Shown: positions 1-10,041 of the stretch, one piece after another
Position numbering within the stretch: the stretch's first letter is position 1
Layout: every line of letters begins with the position of its first letter
From: [Mycobacterium] crassicus
GTDB taxonomy: Bacteria > Actinomycetota > Actinomycetes > Mycobacteriales > Mycobacteriaceae
DNA: 64,000 bases
NCBI RefSeq assembly: GCF_020181615.1
Contig: NZ_CP084029.1
Location: 2,644,617-2,708,616 of the forward strand
Direction: 5' to 3'
The notes under the pieces: model-generated
Told to the model about the DNA's origin: nothing
The model's input: the letters and a program-made list of their open reading frames with translations, nothing else
Database searches by the model: none
Position numbers and translations under genes: made by a program

Positions 1-1
1 G

Positions 2-577
2 TTCCTGTTGCCCGACATTCCGGTGGTGGCCTGGTGGCCCGAGGCGGCACCGGCGTCGCCGGCCGATGATCCGTTGGGCGCGCTGGCGGTGCGCCGAATC
101 ACCGACGCCACCAACAGTCCCGACCCGCTGTCGGCGATCCGGAGCCGCCTCGACGGCTACCGCGCCGGCGACACCGACCTGTCCTGGAGCCGGATCACCT
201 ACTGGCGGGCGCTGCTGGCCTCCGCGCTGGATCAGCCGCCCTACGAGCCGATCAACTCGGCGCTGGTGTCCGGGCTGTCGACCGAACCGGCACTGGACAT
301 CCTGGCCGGCTGGCTGGCCAGCCGCATCGACGGACCGGTGCGCCGCGCCGTCGGTGAGCTGAAGATCGAGTTGGCGCGCGACAGCGAGACCGTGACCCTG
401 AGCCGACCCCAGGACGGTGTGATCGCCACCTTGAGCCGCACCGGCAGACCCGATGCGCTGCTCCCGCTGCCGCGCCGCGACACGGCCGAGTGTCTGGCCG
501 AGGATCTGCGCAGGCTGGACCAAGACGTCATCTACGGCGCCGCGCTGCGCGGTATCGAAAGAGTGGAGTACCAGTGA
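2..577 (+). CDS. opcA: OpcA, glucose-6-phosphate dehydrogenase assembly protein (3' part)
   Basis: C-terminal part of OpcA, the actinobacterial cofactor that promotes oligomerisation and activity of glucose-6-phosphate dehydrogenase (Zwf), the entry step of the oxidative pentose phosphate pathway. The frame is open at the left edge, so the start lies outside; about 191 residues are visible of the roughly 300 usual for the family. It reads [14 protein letters not shown] at the edge and ends GIERVEYQ, which I recognise as OpcA-like. Its TGA overlaps the GTG of pgl by 4 nt, the usual zwf-opcA-pgl operon arrangement, which supports the call strongly. No catalytic motif is expected; the protein acts by binding Zwf in the cytosol. 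Confidence 0.93.
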   Translation, partial: FLLPDIPVVAWWPEAAPASPADDPLGALAVRRITDATNSPDPLSAIRSRLDGYRAGDTDLSWSRITYWRALLASALDQPPYEPINSALVSGLSTEPALDILAGWLASRIDGPVRRAVGELKIELARDSETVTLSRPQDGVIATLSRTGRPDALLPLPRRDTAECLAEDLRRLDQDVIYGAALRGIERVEYQ

Positions 578-1335
578 CACCTACGACAACCGTCGTGCAG
601 ACCTACGCCGACTCGCAGGAATTGGTGCTCGCCGCGGGCGATCTACTCGCCGACGCGATCGAGTCGGCCATCGCCGCGCGCGGCCGGGCGCTGATCGTGC
701 TGACCGGCGGCGGCAACGGTATTGCGCTGCTGCACCGCCTCGGCGAGCATGCGGGGCGGATCGATTGGGGGTGCGTGCACCTGTTCTTCGGCGACGACCG
801 GTTCGTCCCCGAAACCGACGCCGACCGCAACGCCAAGCAGGCCCGCGAAGCACTGCTGGGGCGCATCGACGTCCCGGCCGCCAATGTGCATGCCATGCCG
901 GCCAGTGACGGCGAGTTCGGCGACGACCTCGACGCCGCCGCGCAGGCCTACCAGGAAGTGCTGGCCGCCAACGCCGAACCCGGCCAGCCCGCACCGGATT
1001 TCGATGTGCACCTGTTGGGGATGGGCGCCGAGGGCCACATCAACTCGCTGTTTCCCGACACGGACGCGGTACGCGAGACGACCCGCCTGGTGGTCGGGGT
1101 GCCGGATTCGCCCAAGCCGCCGCCGCGGCGTATCACGCTGACACTGCCGGCCGTTCGACGCTCCCGCCAGGTGTGGTTGGTGGTCGCGGGAGAGGCGAAA
1201 GCCGAGGCGGTGGCCGCCGCGATCGGCGGCGCCGATCCGGTGGCGGTGCCGGCCGCCGGCGCGGTCGGCCGGGAACAGACGGTGTGGCTGCTCGACACCG
1301 CTGCGGCCTCCGCGCTGCCCGGGCAATCCGGCTAG
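574..1335 (+). CDS. pgl: 6-phosphogluconolactonase
   Basis: Hydrolyses 6-phosphogluconolactone to 6-phosphogluconate, the second step of the oxidative pentose phosphate pathway (Pgl/DevB family), in the cytosol. Visible family motifs are LTGGGN near residue 44, FFGDDRFVP (the usual DERxVP block) near residue 70, and [15 protein letters not shown] (the LGMGxDGHxASLFP signature) in the middle. I chose the GTG at 574, inside the opcA stop (GTGA overlap), because it gives 253 residues, close to the family length, and implies translational coupling. Longer in-frame starts would run inside opcA. No promoter is seen between the two genes; it is the last gene of the zwf-opcA-pgl operon. Confidence 0.96.
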   Translation: MTPTTTVVQTYADSQELVLAAGDLLADAIESAIAARGRALIVLTGGGNGIALLHRLGEHAGRIDWGCVHLFFGDDRFVPETDADRNAKQAREALLGRIDVPAANVHAMPASDGEFGDDLDAAAQAYQEVLAANAEPGQPAPDFDVHLLGMGAEGHINSLFPDTDAVRETTRLVVGVPDSPKPPPRRITLTLPAVRRSRQVWLVVAGEAKAEAVAAAIGGADPVAVPAAGAVGREQTVWLLDTAAASALPGQSG

Positions 1336-1380
1336 GCACTCCCGGCGTGCCGGCCGCACCGTCGCGTCATAATGAACGCC

Positions 1381-1770
1381 ATGGCAGACAGAAGCTCGGG
1401 CACCGGCACGGAACGTAAGCGGCTCAAGACACTCGCTCAAGCGGCGCTGAACGCCGACGTGACGGTCGGGCAGCTCGAAGACGTGCTGGGCGGGCTGGGC
1501 AACACGATGGGTGAGCTGAACAATTCCCTGGCCGGGCTCAACGCCACCGTGGAGCGCCTGGGCAACGGACTGGATCATCTGGAGGAGACGATGGCCAGCC
1601 TGGACGATTTGGCCCGCCGACTGGTTGCGCTGATCGAACCGGTGGAGACCATCGTCAGCCGGATCGACTACATCGTGGAGGTCGGCGAGACCGCGATGTC
1701 GCCGCTGGCCGCCACCGAGAACGCGGTACGGGGCATGTTCAACGCCATGCGCAATCGGGTGGTGCGGTAA
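1381..1770 (+). CDS. Conserved coiled-coil-like hypothetical protein (Rv1444c-like)
   Basis: A 129-residue soluble protein without a recognised catalytic motif. Residues about 30-100 carry regularly spaced hydrophobic residues (LEDVLGGLGNTMGELNNS, LNATVERLGNGLDHLEE), suggesting a long amphipathic or coiled-coil helix. Position next to pgl matches my memory of M. tuberculosis Rv1444c, which is of similar length. A -10-like CATAAT ends 7 nt before the ATG at 1381, suggesting a leaderless transcript. The ATG at 1372 overlaps that box and is therefore unlikely as start. Function unknown; the helical pattern would suit a scaffolding or partner-binding role, which is inference only. Confidence 0.8.
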   Translation: MADRSSGTGTERKRLKTLAQAALNADVTVGQLEDVLGGLGNTMGELNNSLAGLNATVERLGNGLDHLEETMASLDDLARRLVALIEPVETIVSRIDYIVEVGETAMSPLAATENAVRGMFNAMRNRVVR

Positions 1771-1772
1771 CC

Positions 1773-1793
1773 CCGGCCGACGCCGTCGGCCGG
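1773..1793. terminator. Perfect hairpin between convergent genes
   Basis: Nine-base-pair perfect stem CCGGCCGAC/GTCGGCCGG with a 3-nt loop, filling the 24-bp gap between the stop of the upstream plus gene and the stop of secG. No T-run follows, which is common for mycobacterial terminators. It could work for both strands. Confidence 0.6.
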
Positions 1794-1794
1794 C

Positions 1795-2028
1795 TCAGGC
1801 GTATTTGATCAGCAGGCCGACCGCGATGATCGAGGTCAGCCAGATGGCAATGACGAAGTAGGTCAGTCGGTCCAGGTTCTTCTCGACCACAGTCGAGCCG
1901 GAGAGGCTGGACTGCACACCGCCGCCGAACAGGGTCGACAGGCCGCCACCCTTGGCGCGGTGCAGCAGCACCAGCAGGATCACCAGCAGGCTGGTGATCA
2001 CCAAGAGAATCTGCAGCGTCAAGATCAT
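1795..2028 (-). CDS. secG: Preprotein translocase subunit SecG
   Basis: SecG, the small auxiliary subunit of the SecYEG protein-export channel in the cytoplasmic membrane. The 77 residues form two membrane segments (about 3-22 and 55-74) flanking a polar Gly-rich loop (HRAKGGGLSTLFGGG), the classic SecG topology and sequence. It lies 29 bp downstream of tpiA and is the last gene of the gap-pgk-tpiA-secG run, an arrangement also seen in other Actinobacteria. It is followed by the hairpin at 1773-1793. Family identity is clear from the loop motif and length. Confidence 0.95.
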   Translation of the reverse strand: MILTLQILLVITSLLVILLVLLHRAKGGGLSTLFGGGVQSSLSGSTVVEKNLDRLTYFVIAIWLTSIIAVGLLIKYA

Positions 2029-2057
2029 GCCGCTACCCTACCGGTCGTCACAGCGCG

Positions 2058-2843
2058 TCAAGGCAACGGCCCGCCCGCGGCCAGCGCGGCCAGGATGGCG
2101 AACTGCTCACCGTCGAGCGACGCCCCGCCGACCAGGCCACCGTCCACATCGGGCTGGCCGATCAGCTCGGCGACGTTCTTGGCGTTGACCGAGCCGCCGT
2201 AGAGCACCCGGACGGTCTCGGCGATCTTCGGCGAAGCGAGCTTGGCCAGTTCGGCGCGCACCGCGGCGCACACCTCCTGGGCGTCCGCGGCGCCGGCGAC
2301 CCGGCCGGTGCCGATCGCCCACACCGGTTCGTACGCGATGACGCTCGCACCGATCTGGTCGGCACTCAGGCCGGCCAGCGAACCGCGCAGCTGCTCCAGG
2401 CAGTGCTCGACGTGGTTGCCGGCTTCGCGGATCTCCAGGTGCTCGCCGATGCAGATGATCGGGGTGAGTCCGTGCTTGAGCGCCGCGGCGGCCTTGGCGG
2501 CCACCAGCGCGTCGTCCTCGCCGTGGTAGCTGCGTCGTTCGGAGTGTCCGACGACGACGTAGCTGCAGCCCAGCTTGGCCAGGAACGCACCGCTGACCTC
2601 GCCGGTGTAGGCACCGGAGTCGTGCTGCGAGACGTCCTGGGCGCCGAAGGTGAGCCGCAGCTTGTCACCGTCGACCAGGGTCTGCACGCTGCGCAGGTCG
2701 GTGAAGGGCGGGAGGACCGTGACGTCGACCTTGTCGAAGTACTTGTCCGGCAGCGAGAACGCCACCTTCTGCACCAGGGCGATGGCCTCGAAGTGGTTGA
2801 GGTTCATCTTCCAGTTGCCCGCGATCAGCGGCTTGCGACTCAT
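2058..2843 (-). CDS. tpiA: Triosephosphate isomerase
   Basis: Interconverts dihydroxyacetone phosphate and glyceraldehyde 3-phosphate in glycolysis; a cytosolic TIM barrel of 261 residues, normal for the family. Visible active-site elements are GNWKMN with Lys12, the electrophilic His in VVGHSERR, the catalytic Glu in [11 protein letters not shown] with the following phosphate loop, and the late GGSVN phosphate-binding motif. The ATG overlaps the pgk stop by 4 nt (ATGA), so translation is probably coupled to pgk. It belongs to the gap-pgk-tpiA-secG operon. Confidence 0.98.
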   Translation of the reverse strand: MSRKPLIAGNWKMNLNHFEAIALVQKVAFSLPDKYFDKVDVTVLPPFTDLRSVQTLVDGDKLRLTFGAQDVSQHDSGAYTGEVSGAFLAKLGCSYVVVGHSERRSYHGEDDALVAAKAAAALKHGLTPIICIGEHLEIREAGNHVEHCLEQLRGSLAGLSADQIGASVIAYEPVWAIGTGRVAGAADAQEVCAAVRAELAKLASPKIAETVRVLYGGSVNAKNVAELIGQPDVDGGLVGGASLDGEQFAILAALAAGGPLP

Positions 2844-4078
2844 TGCGCCCCTCCGGTTTCCAGCACCTGCAGGCCTGGCAGCGGCTTGCCCTCAAGGTAT
2901 TCCAGGGACGCCCCGCCCCCGGTGGAGATGTGCGAGAAGCCGTCCTCGTTCAGGCCGAGTGCCCGCACCGCCGCGGCGGAGTCGCCGCCGCCGACCACAC
3001 TGAACGCACCCTTGCCGGTGGCGTCCGCGATCGCCTCGGCCACGCCCTTGGTGCCGGCCGCGAACGCCGGGAACTCGAAGACCCCCATCGGCCCGTTCCA
3101 GAAGATGGTCTTGGCGTTGGACAGCAGTGCGGCGAACCGCTGCACCGAGCCCGGGCCGATGTCCAGACCCATCTTGCCGTCCGGAATGGCGTCGACCGGG
3201 ACCACCTCGCCGGTGGCGGCGGCGTCGAACTTGTCGGCGACCACGATGTCCACCGGCAACCGCAGCACATCGGCGTAGTCGTCCAGCAGCTGCCGGCAGG
3301 TGTCGACCATGTCGGCCTCCAGCAGGGAGGTACCGACCTGAAGCCCCTGTGCGGCCAGGAAGGTGAAGCACATGCCGCCGCCGATCACGATGGAATCGGC
3401 CTTGGTCGCCAGCGACTTGATCACCCCGAGCTTGTCGGAGACCTTGGAGCCGCCCAGCACCACCGCGTACGGCCGCTCGGTCGACTCGGTCAGCTGCTGC
3501 AGCACGTTGATCTCCGCTGCGACCAGAGTGCCGGCGTAGGACGGCAGCAGGGTGGCCACGTCGTAGACCGAGGCCTGCTTGCGGTGCACCACACCGAATC
3601 CGTCGGAGACGAACGCCCCAGGCGAGCCGTCCGGCGCGGCCACCAGCTCGGCCAGCGCGCGGGCCAGCCCGAGACGCTCGGCGTCGTCCTTGCTGGTCTC
3701 CCGCGGATCGAAGCGGATGTTCTCCAGCAGCAGCACGTCGCCGTCTGTCAGGCCCTCGGCGCGGGCCAGCGCGTCAGTGCCGACCACGTCACCGGCGAGC
3801 TGGACGTGCCGGCCCAGCTGCTCGCCCAGCGCCTTGGCGACCGGTGCCAGCGACAGCTTGGGGTCAACAGCACCCTTGGGCCGACCCAGGTGTGCGGTCA
3901 CCACGACCTTGGCGCCGGCGTCGACCAGCGCCCGCAGGGTGGGCACCGAGGCGGTGATCCGCCCGGCGTCGGTGATGTTGCCGTCGTCGTCGAGCGGGAC
4001 GTTCAGGTCGGAGCGCACGAGCACTCCCCGACCCGAAACACCCTCGGCCAGCAGGTCGTCGAGCGTCTGGTGAGCCAC
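2840..4078 (-). CDS. pgk: Phosphoglycerate kinase
   Basis: Transfers phosphate between 1,3-bisphosphoglycerate and ADP in glycolysis; cytosolic, 412 residues. The N-terminal domain shows [14 protein letters not shown] and LGRPKG of the substrate site; the C-terminal domain ends with the nucleotide-binding [17 protein letters not shown] region. I chose the GTG at 4078 (product begins [13 protein letters not shown]) because it gives the usual family length and lies 5 bp after the gap stop; the frame stays open further upstream only by reading antisense-like sequence inside gap. It is sandwiched between gap and tpiA and overlaps tpiA by 4 nt. Confidence 0.98.
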   Translation of the reverse strand: MAHQTLDDLLAEGVSGRGVLVRSDLNVPLDDDGNITDAGRITASVPTLRALVDAGAKVVVTAHLGRPKGAVDPKLSLAPVAKALGEQLGRHVQLAGDVVGTDALARAEGLTDGDVLLLENIRFDPRETSKDDAERLGLARALAELVAAPDGSPGAFVSDGFGVVHRKQASVYDVATLLPSYAGTLVAAEINVLQQLTESTERPYAVVLGGSKVSDKLGVIKSLATKADSIVIGGGMCFTFLAAQGLQVGTSLLEADMVDTCRQLLDDYADVLRLPVDIVVADKFDAAATGEVVPVDAIPDGKMGLDIGPGSVQRFAALLSNAKTIFWNGPMGVFEFPAFAAGTKGVAEAIADATGKGAFSVVGGGDSAAAVRALGLNEDGFSHISTGGGASLEYLEGKPLPGLQVLETGGAQ

Positions 4079-4083
4079 AGCGC

Positions 4084-5109
<1,026 letters not shown>

Positions 5110-5272
5110 CTACTCCTCGTGTCGTGCTGAAATGTGCCGATGTATTCCCAGCCAGCCTAATGCGTGACGTAGCCCACGGCGCAGGGGTCTCGGCGTTAAG
5201 CCCGATACAGCGCCCGGCGGCGCCGGAACCGGCGCAGGAATCAGTCCGCCGTCACCGCGGTTGAGTTCTGTC

Positions 5273-5908
5273 ATGCGCATACAGATCTGGTCGGACGTGG
5301 TGTGCCCCTACTGCTACATCGGCAAACGCAGGCTGGAGGCCGCGCTGGCCGAAACCGGGATCGCCGCTGACATTCAATGGTGCAGCTTCGAGCTGGATCC
5401 GCAGGCGCCGCCCCTGCTCGACCGGCCGCTGGCCGAGGCGATGGCCGCGAAATACGGCTTCAGCCAGGACCGGGCCCGGACCTTCCTCGACGGCCAGTGT
5501 CAGTCGGCCGCCGCTGTGGGCCTGTCGTTCGACTATGCGAACATCAAGCGCGGTAACACCTTCAACGCCCACCGCCTGATCCACCTGGGCGCATCACAGG
5601 GGCTGGCCGACAGCGTCAAGGAGCGGTTCCTGCGGGCGTATTTCACCGAGGGCGCCGCAATCGGGGACCGCGACGTGCTGGCCGGTTTGGCCGTTGAGGC
5701 CGGCCTGGACGCCGGGGCGGTGGCGGCGGTGCTGGCCGGCGACGCCTACGCCGCGCAGGTGCGGGCCGACGAGCGCCGGGCCGGTGAGCTCGGTATCCAC
5801 GCGGTGCCGCATTTCCTGATCAACGAGCGCACGGCGATCTCCGGGGCGGCGGAGGTGGCGACGTTCGCCGCGGCACTGCGCGCTGAGGCGGCTACCGGTC
5901 CGGCTTGA
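5273..5908 (+). CDS. DsbA-family (FrnE-like) thiol oxidoreductase
   Basis: A 211-residue thioredoxin-fold protein of the DsbA/FrnE (2-hydroxychromene-2-carboxylate isomerase-like) group. The active-site C11-P-Y-C14 lies directly after the first strand (WSDVVCPYCYIGKRR) and the cis-Pro motif is GIHAVPHFLIN near the C-terminus. There is no signal peptide, so it is probably a cytosolic disulfide or glutathione-type oxidoreductase. I chose the ATG at 5273 because the strand with the active site begins immediately after it; a TTG at 5261 would add only four residues. Its 3' end overlaps the end of the convergent membrane-protein gene by 17 nt. Confidence 0.88.
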   Translation: MRIQIWSDVVCPYCYIGKRRLEAALAETGIAADIQWCSFELDPQAPPLLDRPLAEAMAAKYGFSQDRARTFLDGQCQSAAAVGLSFDYANIKRGNTFNAHRLIHLGASQGLADSVKERFLRAYFTEGAAIGDRDVLAGLAVEAGLDAGAVAAVLAGDAYAAQVRADERRAGELGIHAVPHFLINERTAISGAAEVATFAAALRAEAATGPA

Positions 5909-7643
5909 TCCGACCGCGCGCGGTGACCCGAACCGGGATTTCGTCGCCCGGTTCGGGCCAGGGTTGACGGCTGAGCATGTCGGCCACCGCGACGTAGCCC
6001 GCTTCGATCAGCCCGGAGCTGGCGTCGACGATCCGGTAGGCCTGTTCTTTCCGGTGGATGGGCTGGCCCTCTAGGACGATCACCCGCAGATCGCCGTCGG
6101 CGAAGTGGCAGCGGCGCTGGACCGCGGCCAGCAGCTGCTCGTTGTGCAGGTGGCCTTCTCCGAAATTCCAGCCGATCAGCGGGCCGGCGATGATCTCGCC
6201 GTCGCGGATGTCGTACTGCGCGATGCCATCGACAGCACGGGACAGCAGACCGTTGAGCGCACGGCCATGCAGGTGCATGGCACGGAACGCCCCGGGGACC
6301 TTGTCGGCGACGAGGTCGGCGGTCGACTGGTCGTAGAACCTCGCCAACTGGTTGATCACCAGTGCGGAGCTCTTGACCACATTGGCCTCCACGGTGTCCT
6401 CGGTGCCGGCGCGGAAGCACCAGAAGCTGGCCGCCCAGTTTCCGGCGTAGTACCGCATCGCCGGGAGGAACGAAATCTGTTGCGGAAACATGTTTCCGGC
6501 GATCACGATCACGACCAGGCAAGTGAAGAGGATGGCCATCAACAACGGCGACCGCAGGTCGTAGACGCTGACTTCGGGGTGCTGTCCGAACAGGAAGAAC
6601 AGCGAGAAGAGGAAGAACACATTCCATTCCAGCGGGACTCCCATCGGGAGGTTGGAAAGGATGTTGAGGTGGAAGATCACCATGAACGCGATCAGGAACC
6701 ACCGCCACGGGTGATCGCCGGCGACCAGCACCAGCAGCGCCGGCACGACAAATTCGGCTGTGGTGCCACCGACGTGCGCCATCAGCTGCGGTATCCGGGT
6801 GGGACGCAGGTCGTTGACGTGATCGCGGTACATCAGGTGCTTGAGGCCGGTGAAGACCTTCGAGCGCAGCAGGGCGTTGTTGCTGGTCATCACCGCGACC
6901 ACATAGGGAAAGTGGTGGTTGAGTTTGGATGTGGCCGCACCCCACCACAACCCGAGAATGATGAGCTTGAACGCGGCCATCTGGTCGACATACGGGAAGA
7001 AGAAAACCAGCAGGGTCAGGCCGTAGTGCTCGGCGCGGGCGGCCAGGAAGATCGTCTTATCCCGCAGGCCCAGCAGAACCAGGGCGACGATCATCGGCAC
7101 CACCAGCATTGGGTCGAGCAGGCCCACCGGGCCGGGTTCACCCTGCCCCGGTGACAGCAACGCCCAGATACCGGAGCCCAGCACGGCGGCGTACAGCACG
7201 ACATCGATCACGGTGCGGGTGTCGCCTTGGGTGAGCGGAACCTTGCCGGGCCAGGGCGGCAACCGGATTGTGTTGGGACGCAACCAATACAGGACGCCAC
7301 CGATAGGCGGCCAGAACCGGGCGGTCAGCGGACCCGATCCGCAGCCCAGGCCCAGGATCTCGAACAGCAGGCTGAAGACAACGACCTTCTGGTAGACGAT
7401 GGGCTGTGTCCACCACTCGGTGATCCGGCCGAGCCCGCCCAGTCCCGGGGTCAGCGCGATGATCGCCGCCGCGCCGACGACGTAGGCCGTGATCTTGAAC
7501 AGGTAGAGCAGGTAGATCGCCGACGGGGTGCCGAAACCCTGTTCGGCCCAGTGCCTGCTGCAGATCTGGATCCGGGTCGCCCACGGGGTGGTGCGCCACG
7601 TTTCGGGGTCGACGTCTGGAACCGACGGTCTGATAAATCCCAT
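5892..7643 (-). CDS. Polytopic membrane protein, DUF3556-like
   Basis: A 583-residue multi-spanning membrane protein. About eight to ten hydrophobic segments are readable between residues 45 and 400, with conserved-looking polar motifs between them (KLNHHFPYVVAVMTSNN, NMFPQQISFLP). The last 160 residues are soluble and resemble a cytosolic domain (DGEIIAGPLIGWNFGEGHLH). Length, topology and sequence recall the mycobacterial DUF3556 transmembrane family, of unknown function; this assignment is from memory. The ATG has an AGGGAGTGAGG ribosome site, and TATAAC at about 7675-7680 (minus strand) is a good -10. Not obviously in an operon with the hydrolase upstream. Confidence 0.75.
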   Translation of the reverse strand: MGFIRPSVPDVDPETWRTTPWATRIQICSRHWAEQGFGTPSAIYLLYLFKITAYVVGAAAIIALTPGLGGLGRITEWWTQPIVYQKVVVFSLLFEILGLGCGSGPLTARFWPPIGGVLYWLRPNTIRLPPWPGKVPLTQGDTRTVIDVVLYAAVLGSGIWALLSPGQGEPGPVGLLDPMLVVPMIVALVLLGLRDKTIFLAARAEHYGLTLLVFFFPYVDQMAAFKLIILGLWWGAATSKLNHHFPYVVAVMTSNNALLRSKVFTGLKHLMYRDHVNDLRPTRIPQLMAHVGGTTAEFVVPALLVLVAGDHPWRWFLIAFMVIFHLNILSNLPMGVPLEWNVFFLFSLFFLFGQHPEVSVYDLRSPLLMAILFTCLVVIVIAGNMFPQQISFLPAMRYYAGNWAASFWCFRAGTEDTVEANVVKSSALVINQLARFYDQSTADLVADKVPGAFRAMHLHGRALNGLLSRAVDGIAQYDIRDGEIIAGPLIGWNFGEGHLHNEQLLAAVQRRCHFADGDLRVIVLEGQPIHRKEQAYRIVDASSGLIEAGYVAVADMLSRQPWPEPGDEIPVRVTARGRIKPDR

Positions 7644-7719
7644 CCTGGCCTCACTCCCTGGCGTCTGCTCGTTCAGTTATAGCGACAGCCCGATCCCCAC
7701 GACGCGGTTTCGGGGCGGC

Positions 7720-8547
7720 TCAGCTTCGCGGGTAGGCGGTGCGCAGCAGTGGCGGCGCCCGGAACGGGTGCCAGTCCCCGACCGGCTGTGACAGTCGGTC
7801 GGCGATCGCGAAAACGACCGCCGGGTTGCAGGAGAACCCGAGGTGGCTGGCGGCGACGGCGATGTTCTCCGCCTGCGGGCCGGTGTCGGTGCGGCAGACC
7901 CGCCAGCCCACGATTCCGTCCAGCACCGAGTAGATCGAGGTGGTGGGCACCGGCGGCGGGTCGGCACCGCCCGGCGTCCCGGCCTGAAGGTCGCCGTACC
8001 AGCGGGCCCAGTCCGACCAGCGTGGCCATTGCGGAAAGTCGGACAGGTCGTGGCTGATGTCCGACTGGCCGGCCACGCTGTCGTCGAGTCTTACCGGGGT
8101 GCCCAGGGTGATCACCTGGCGGACCGATTCGGGGCTGCGCCGCGCCAACCGGCGGGCGTAGAGTCCGCCGAGGCTTGAGCCGATCAGTGAGATCGGGGCG
8201 GCGTATCGGGCGGCCAGTTCGTCCAGTCGCGCGGTCATCCCGGCACGCGCCGCCGGTGTCGGTCCCAGGTTGGTGCCCAGCCCCCAGCCGTGGACCCGGT
8301 AGCCCAGGCTCCGCAGCAGCCGGCGCAACACCAACGTGGCGGTGTCGTCGGCACCCAGGCCCGGCAGCACCAGCACCGGGTGGCCGTCCCCGCGCGGCAG
8401 CAGCGGCAACAGCGGCGCCACCCCGGCGAGCATTCCGAAATCGACGGCGGCGCGGGCCGGTTCGGTGAGGTAGAGCAGCCGGCCAGGAACAGCGGGACGG
8501 TGATCGGGCTGCGTGTCGTCGGTCGCCACGACTTGAGCCTTGCACAC
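7720..8547 (-). CDS. Alpha/beta-hydrolase (esterase/lipase-like)
   Basis: A 275-residue alpha/beta-hydrolase. The oxyanion strand is PVLVLPGLGADD near residue 60, the nucleophile elbow is IGSSLGG near residue 122 (GxSxG form), and candidate acid and base residues lie in the last third (VLDGIVGW and AASHLGF). There is no clear signal peptide or membrane helix, so it is probably cytosolic or membrane-peripheral. The family resembles triacylglycerol-lipase/PGAP1-like hydrolases; the substrate is unknown. The GTG at 8547 lies 13 bp after the DUF222 gene stop, so the two are probably co-transcribed. A second in-frame GTG six codons later is an alternative start. Confidence 0.82.
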   Translation of the reverse strand: MCKAQVVATDDTQPDHRPAVPGRLLYLTEPARAAVDFGMLAGVAPLLPLLPRGDGHPVLVLPGLGADDTATLVLRRLLRSLGYRVHGWGLGTNLGPTPAARAGMTARLDELAARYAAPISLIGSSLGGLYARRLARRSPESVRQVITLGTPVRLDDSVAGQSDISHDLSDFPQWPRWSDWARWYGDLQAGTPGGADPPPVPTTSIYSVLDGIVGWRVCRTDTGPQAENIAVAASHLGFSCNPAVVFAIADRLSQPVGDWHPFRAPPLLRTAYPRS

Positions 8548-8560
8548 CGGATCGCGTCAT

Positions 8561-9940
8561 TTAGGCGGCTTCGTCATCGGGTGGGTCGGGGTTGCCGTGG
8601 AGGAGTTCTTCGGGGTGGTGGGCGTGGTTGATGTGGGGTGGTGTGGTGCCGTCGGTCCAGCCCAGGCGTCCGGTTGTGGTGACGATGGTCTGCTGGTGGC
8701 CGTCGGTGGTGTCGGTGTGGTGGGGGCCGCAGGCGAAGTAGAGGTTGTTGGCGTTGGTGTGTCCGCCGCGGGCCCAGGGGTTCGCGTGGTGGACTTCGCA
8801 GTGATACCCCGGCGCCAGGCAGTTGGGTTGGGTGCAGCCGCGGTCGCGGGCGTAGCAGATGAGGCGTTGCTCGGCGGTGGCGATGCGTTTTTGCCGGCCC
8901 AGATACAGCGGACGCTTGGTGTGGTCGTCGAAGACCGCTAGGTAACAGATCGTGTTGGCGGCCATGGCGATCAGGTCGCGCATGGGTAGCCGGGAGCCGC
9001 CACCGGTGTGAGCCGGTGGCGGCATCGCGATGGCCGGGTCGATGGCGGCGTGGGCGGCTTGGTTGAGTTCGGCCAGGGTGGTGGCGACTACGACCGTGAC
9101 GGGATGCCCGCGATGGGTGCCGAGTTTTCCCGAAGAAATTGCGGTGGCCATGCCGAGTTTCAAGGCGTCGTGGCAGCGCTGCGCCGGGCTGCGCTCGTCT
9201 CGTTCCTCGGGTCCGTCGGGTAGGTGGCGTCCCGGCCGTACGGCGGCCGCAACCGCTTCGAAGTAGGCGCGGGCCTGGGGGTCCAGGAGTCCGGAGAGCT
9301 TCGACATGCCGTCGGGGCCTTGGCGGCCCAGTGTCAGGCCGCGCCGGCGTGCCCGGTCCTGGTCGCTGAACAGTCCGTCGGGGTTGAGGTGGTCGACGAT
9401 GCGCTGCCCCAGCTTGGCCACCACACCCGAGTCCACGCGGGTGGCGTGCTCGACCAGGGCCTGCTCGGCCGCGGTGATCTCCGCCGGTGGCACCACGGCG
9501 GGCAAGACATCAACGGCCTGGCACACCGCCCGGATGTGATCTTCCCCGACGGCACCGGATTCGACGGCGGCGGCCAGGGCCGGCAACTCCGGTGCAATGT
9601 CGGCGCCGGTCAGGGAGCGCCGGCCCCGAATCCGGGCGGCCAATCGGCAGCGGCGGGTGATCTCGCGTGGGGTGATGCGCAGTCGTTTCCACAGGGCGGC
9701 GCGTACTGCGGCGATCGAGCCGTTCCCGTCGGGAGGGTCGGCCAGTTCCCCGAAGATCCGGTACATCAACCCACGATTGATCCGGTCCTGGAACTCCAAC
9801 CGCTCGGCGACCTCGACCCGAAAGTCATTGCCCACCAGATCCGACGACGTCTCCCGCAACACCTGGTGGGCGGCATCAATGGCAGTCAGCGCAGCGCAGA
9901 TCTGCTCCCGTGCCGCTGCCGCACCCAAAGCCATTGCCAT
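8561..9940 (-). CDS. DUF222/HNH endonuclease-like protein (13E12 family)
   Basis: A member of the mycobacterial 13E12 repeat family: an N-terminal DUF222 helical region (about 1-330) followed by an HNH nuclease fold near the C-terminus with HCEVHHANPWARGG and FACGPHH as metal/catalytic histidines, preceded by CTQPNC (zinc cysteines). 459 residues. I chose the ATG at 9940 because TAGCGT ends 7 nt upstream, a leaderless arrangement; earlier in-frame codons would precede that promoter box. Biological role unproven; these proteins are multicopy and sometimes DNA-damage induced. Unlike the second copy at 54.3 kb, no SOS box is visible upstream. The alpha/beta hydrolase follows after 13 bp. Confidence 0.87.
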   Translation of the reverse strand: MAMALGAAAAREQICAALTAIDAAHQVLRETSSDLVGNDFRVEVAERLEFQDRINRGLMYRIFGELADPPDGNGSIAAVRAALWKRLRITPREITRRCRLAARIRGRRSLTGADIAPELPALAAAVESGAVGEDHIRAVCQAVDVLPAVVPPAEITAAEQALVEHATRVDSGVVAKLGQRIVDHLNPDGLFSDQDRARRRGLTLGRQGPDGMSKLSGLLDPQARAYFEAVAAAVRPGRHLPDGPEERDERSPAQRCHDALKLGMATAISSGKLGTHRGHPVTVVVATTLAELNQAAHAAIDPAIAMPPPAHTGGGSRLPMRDLIAMAANTICYLAVFDDHTKRPLYLGRQKRIATAEQRLICYARDRGCTQPNCLAPGYHCEVHHANPWARGGHTNANNLYFACGPHHTDTTDGHQQTIVTTTGRLGWTDGTTPPHINHAHHPEELLHGNPDPPDDEAA

Positions 9941-10041
9941 ACATCCGACGCTAAAAACCACCCCCGACAACAAGGCCCGAACGACGGCCCGGCACAGGCC
10001 AGACTGTGGAACAAACCCCAACTGTGGATAAGTAGCGCCCC

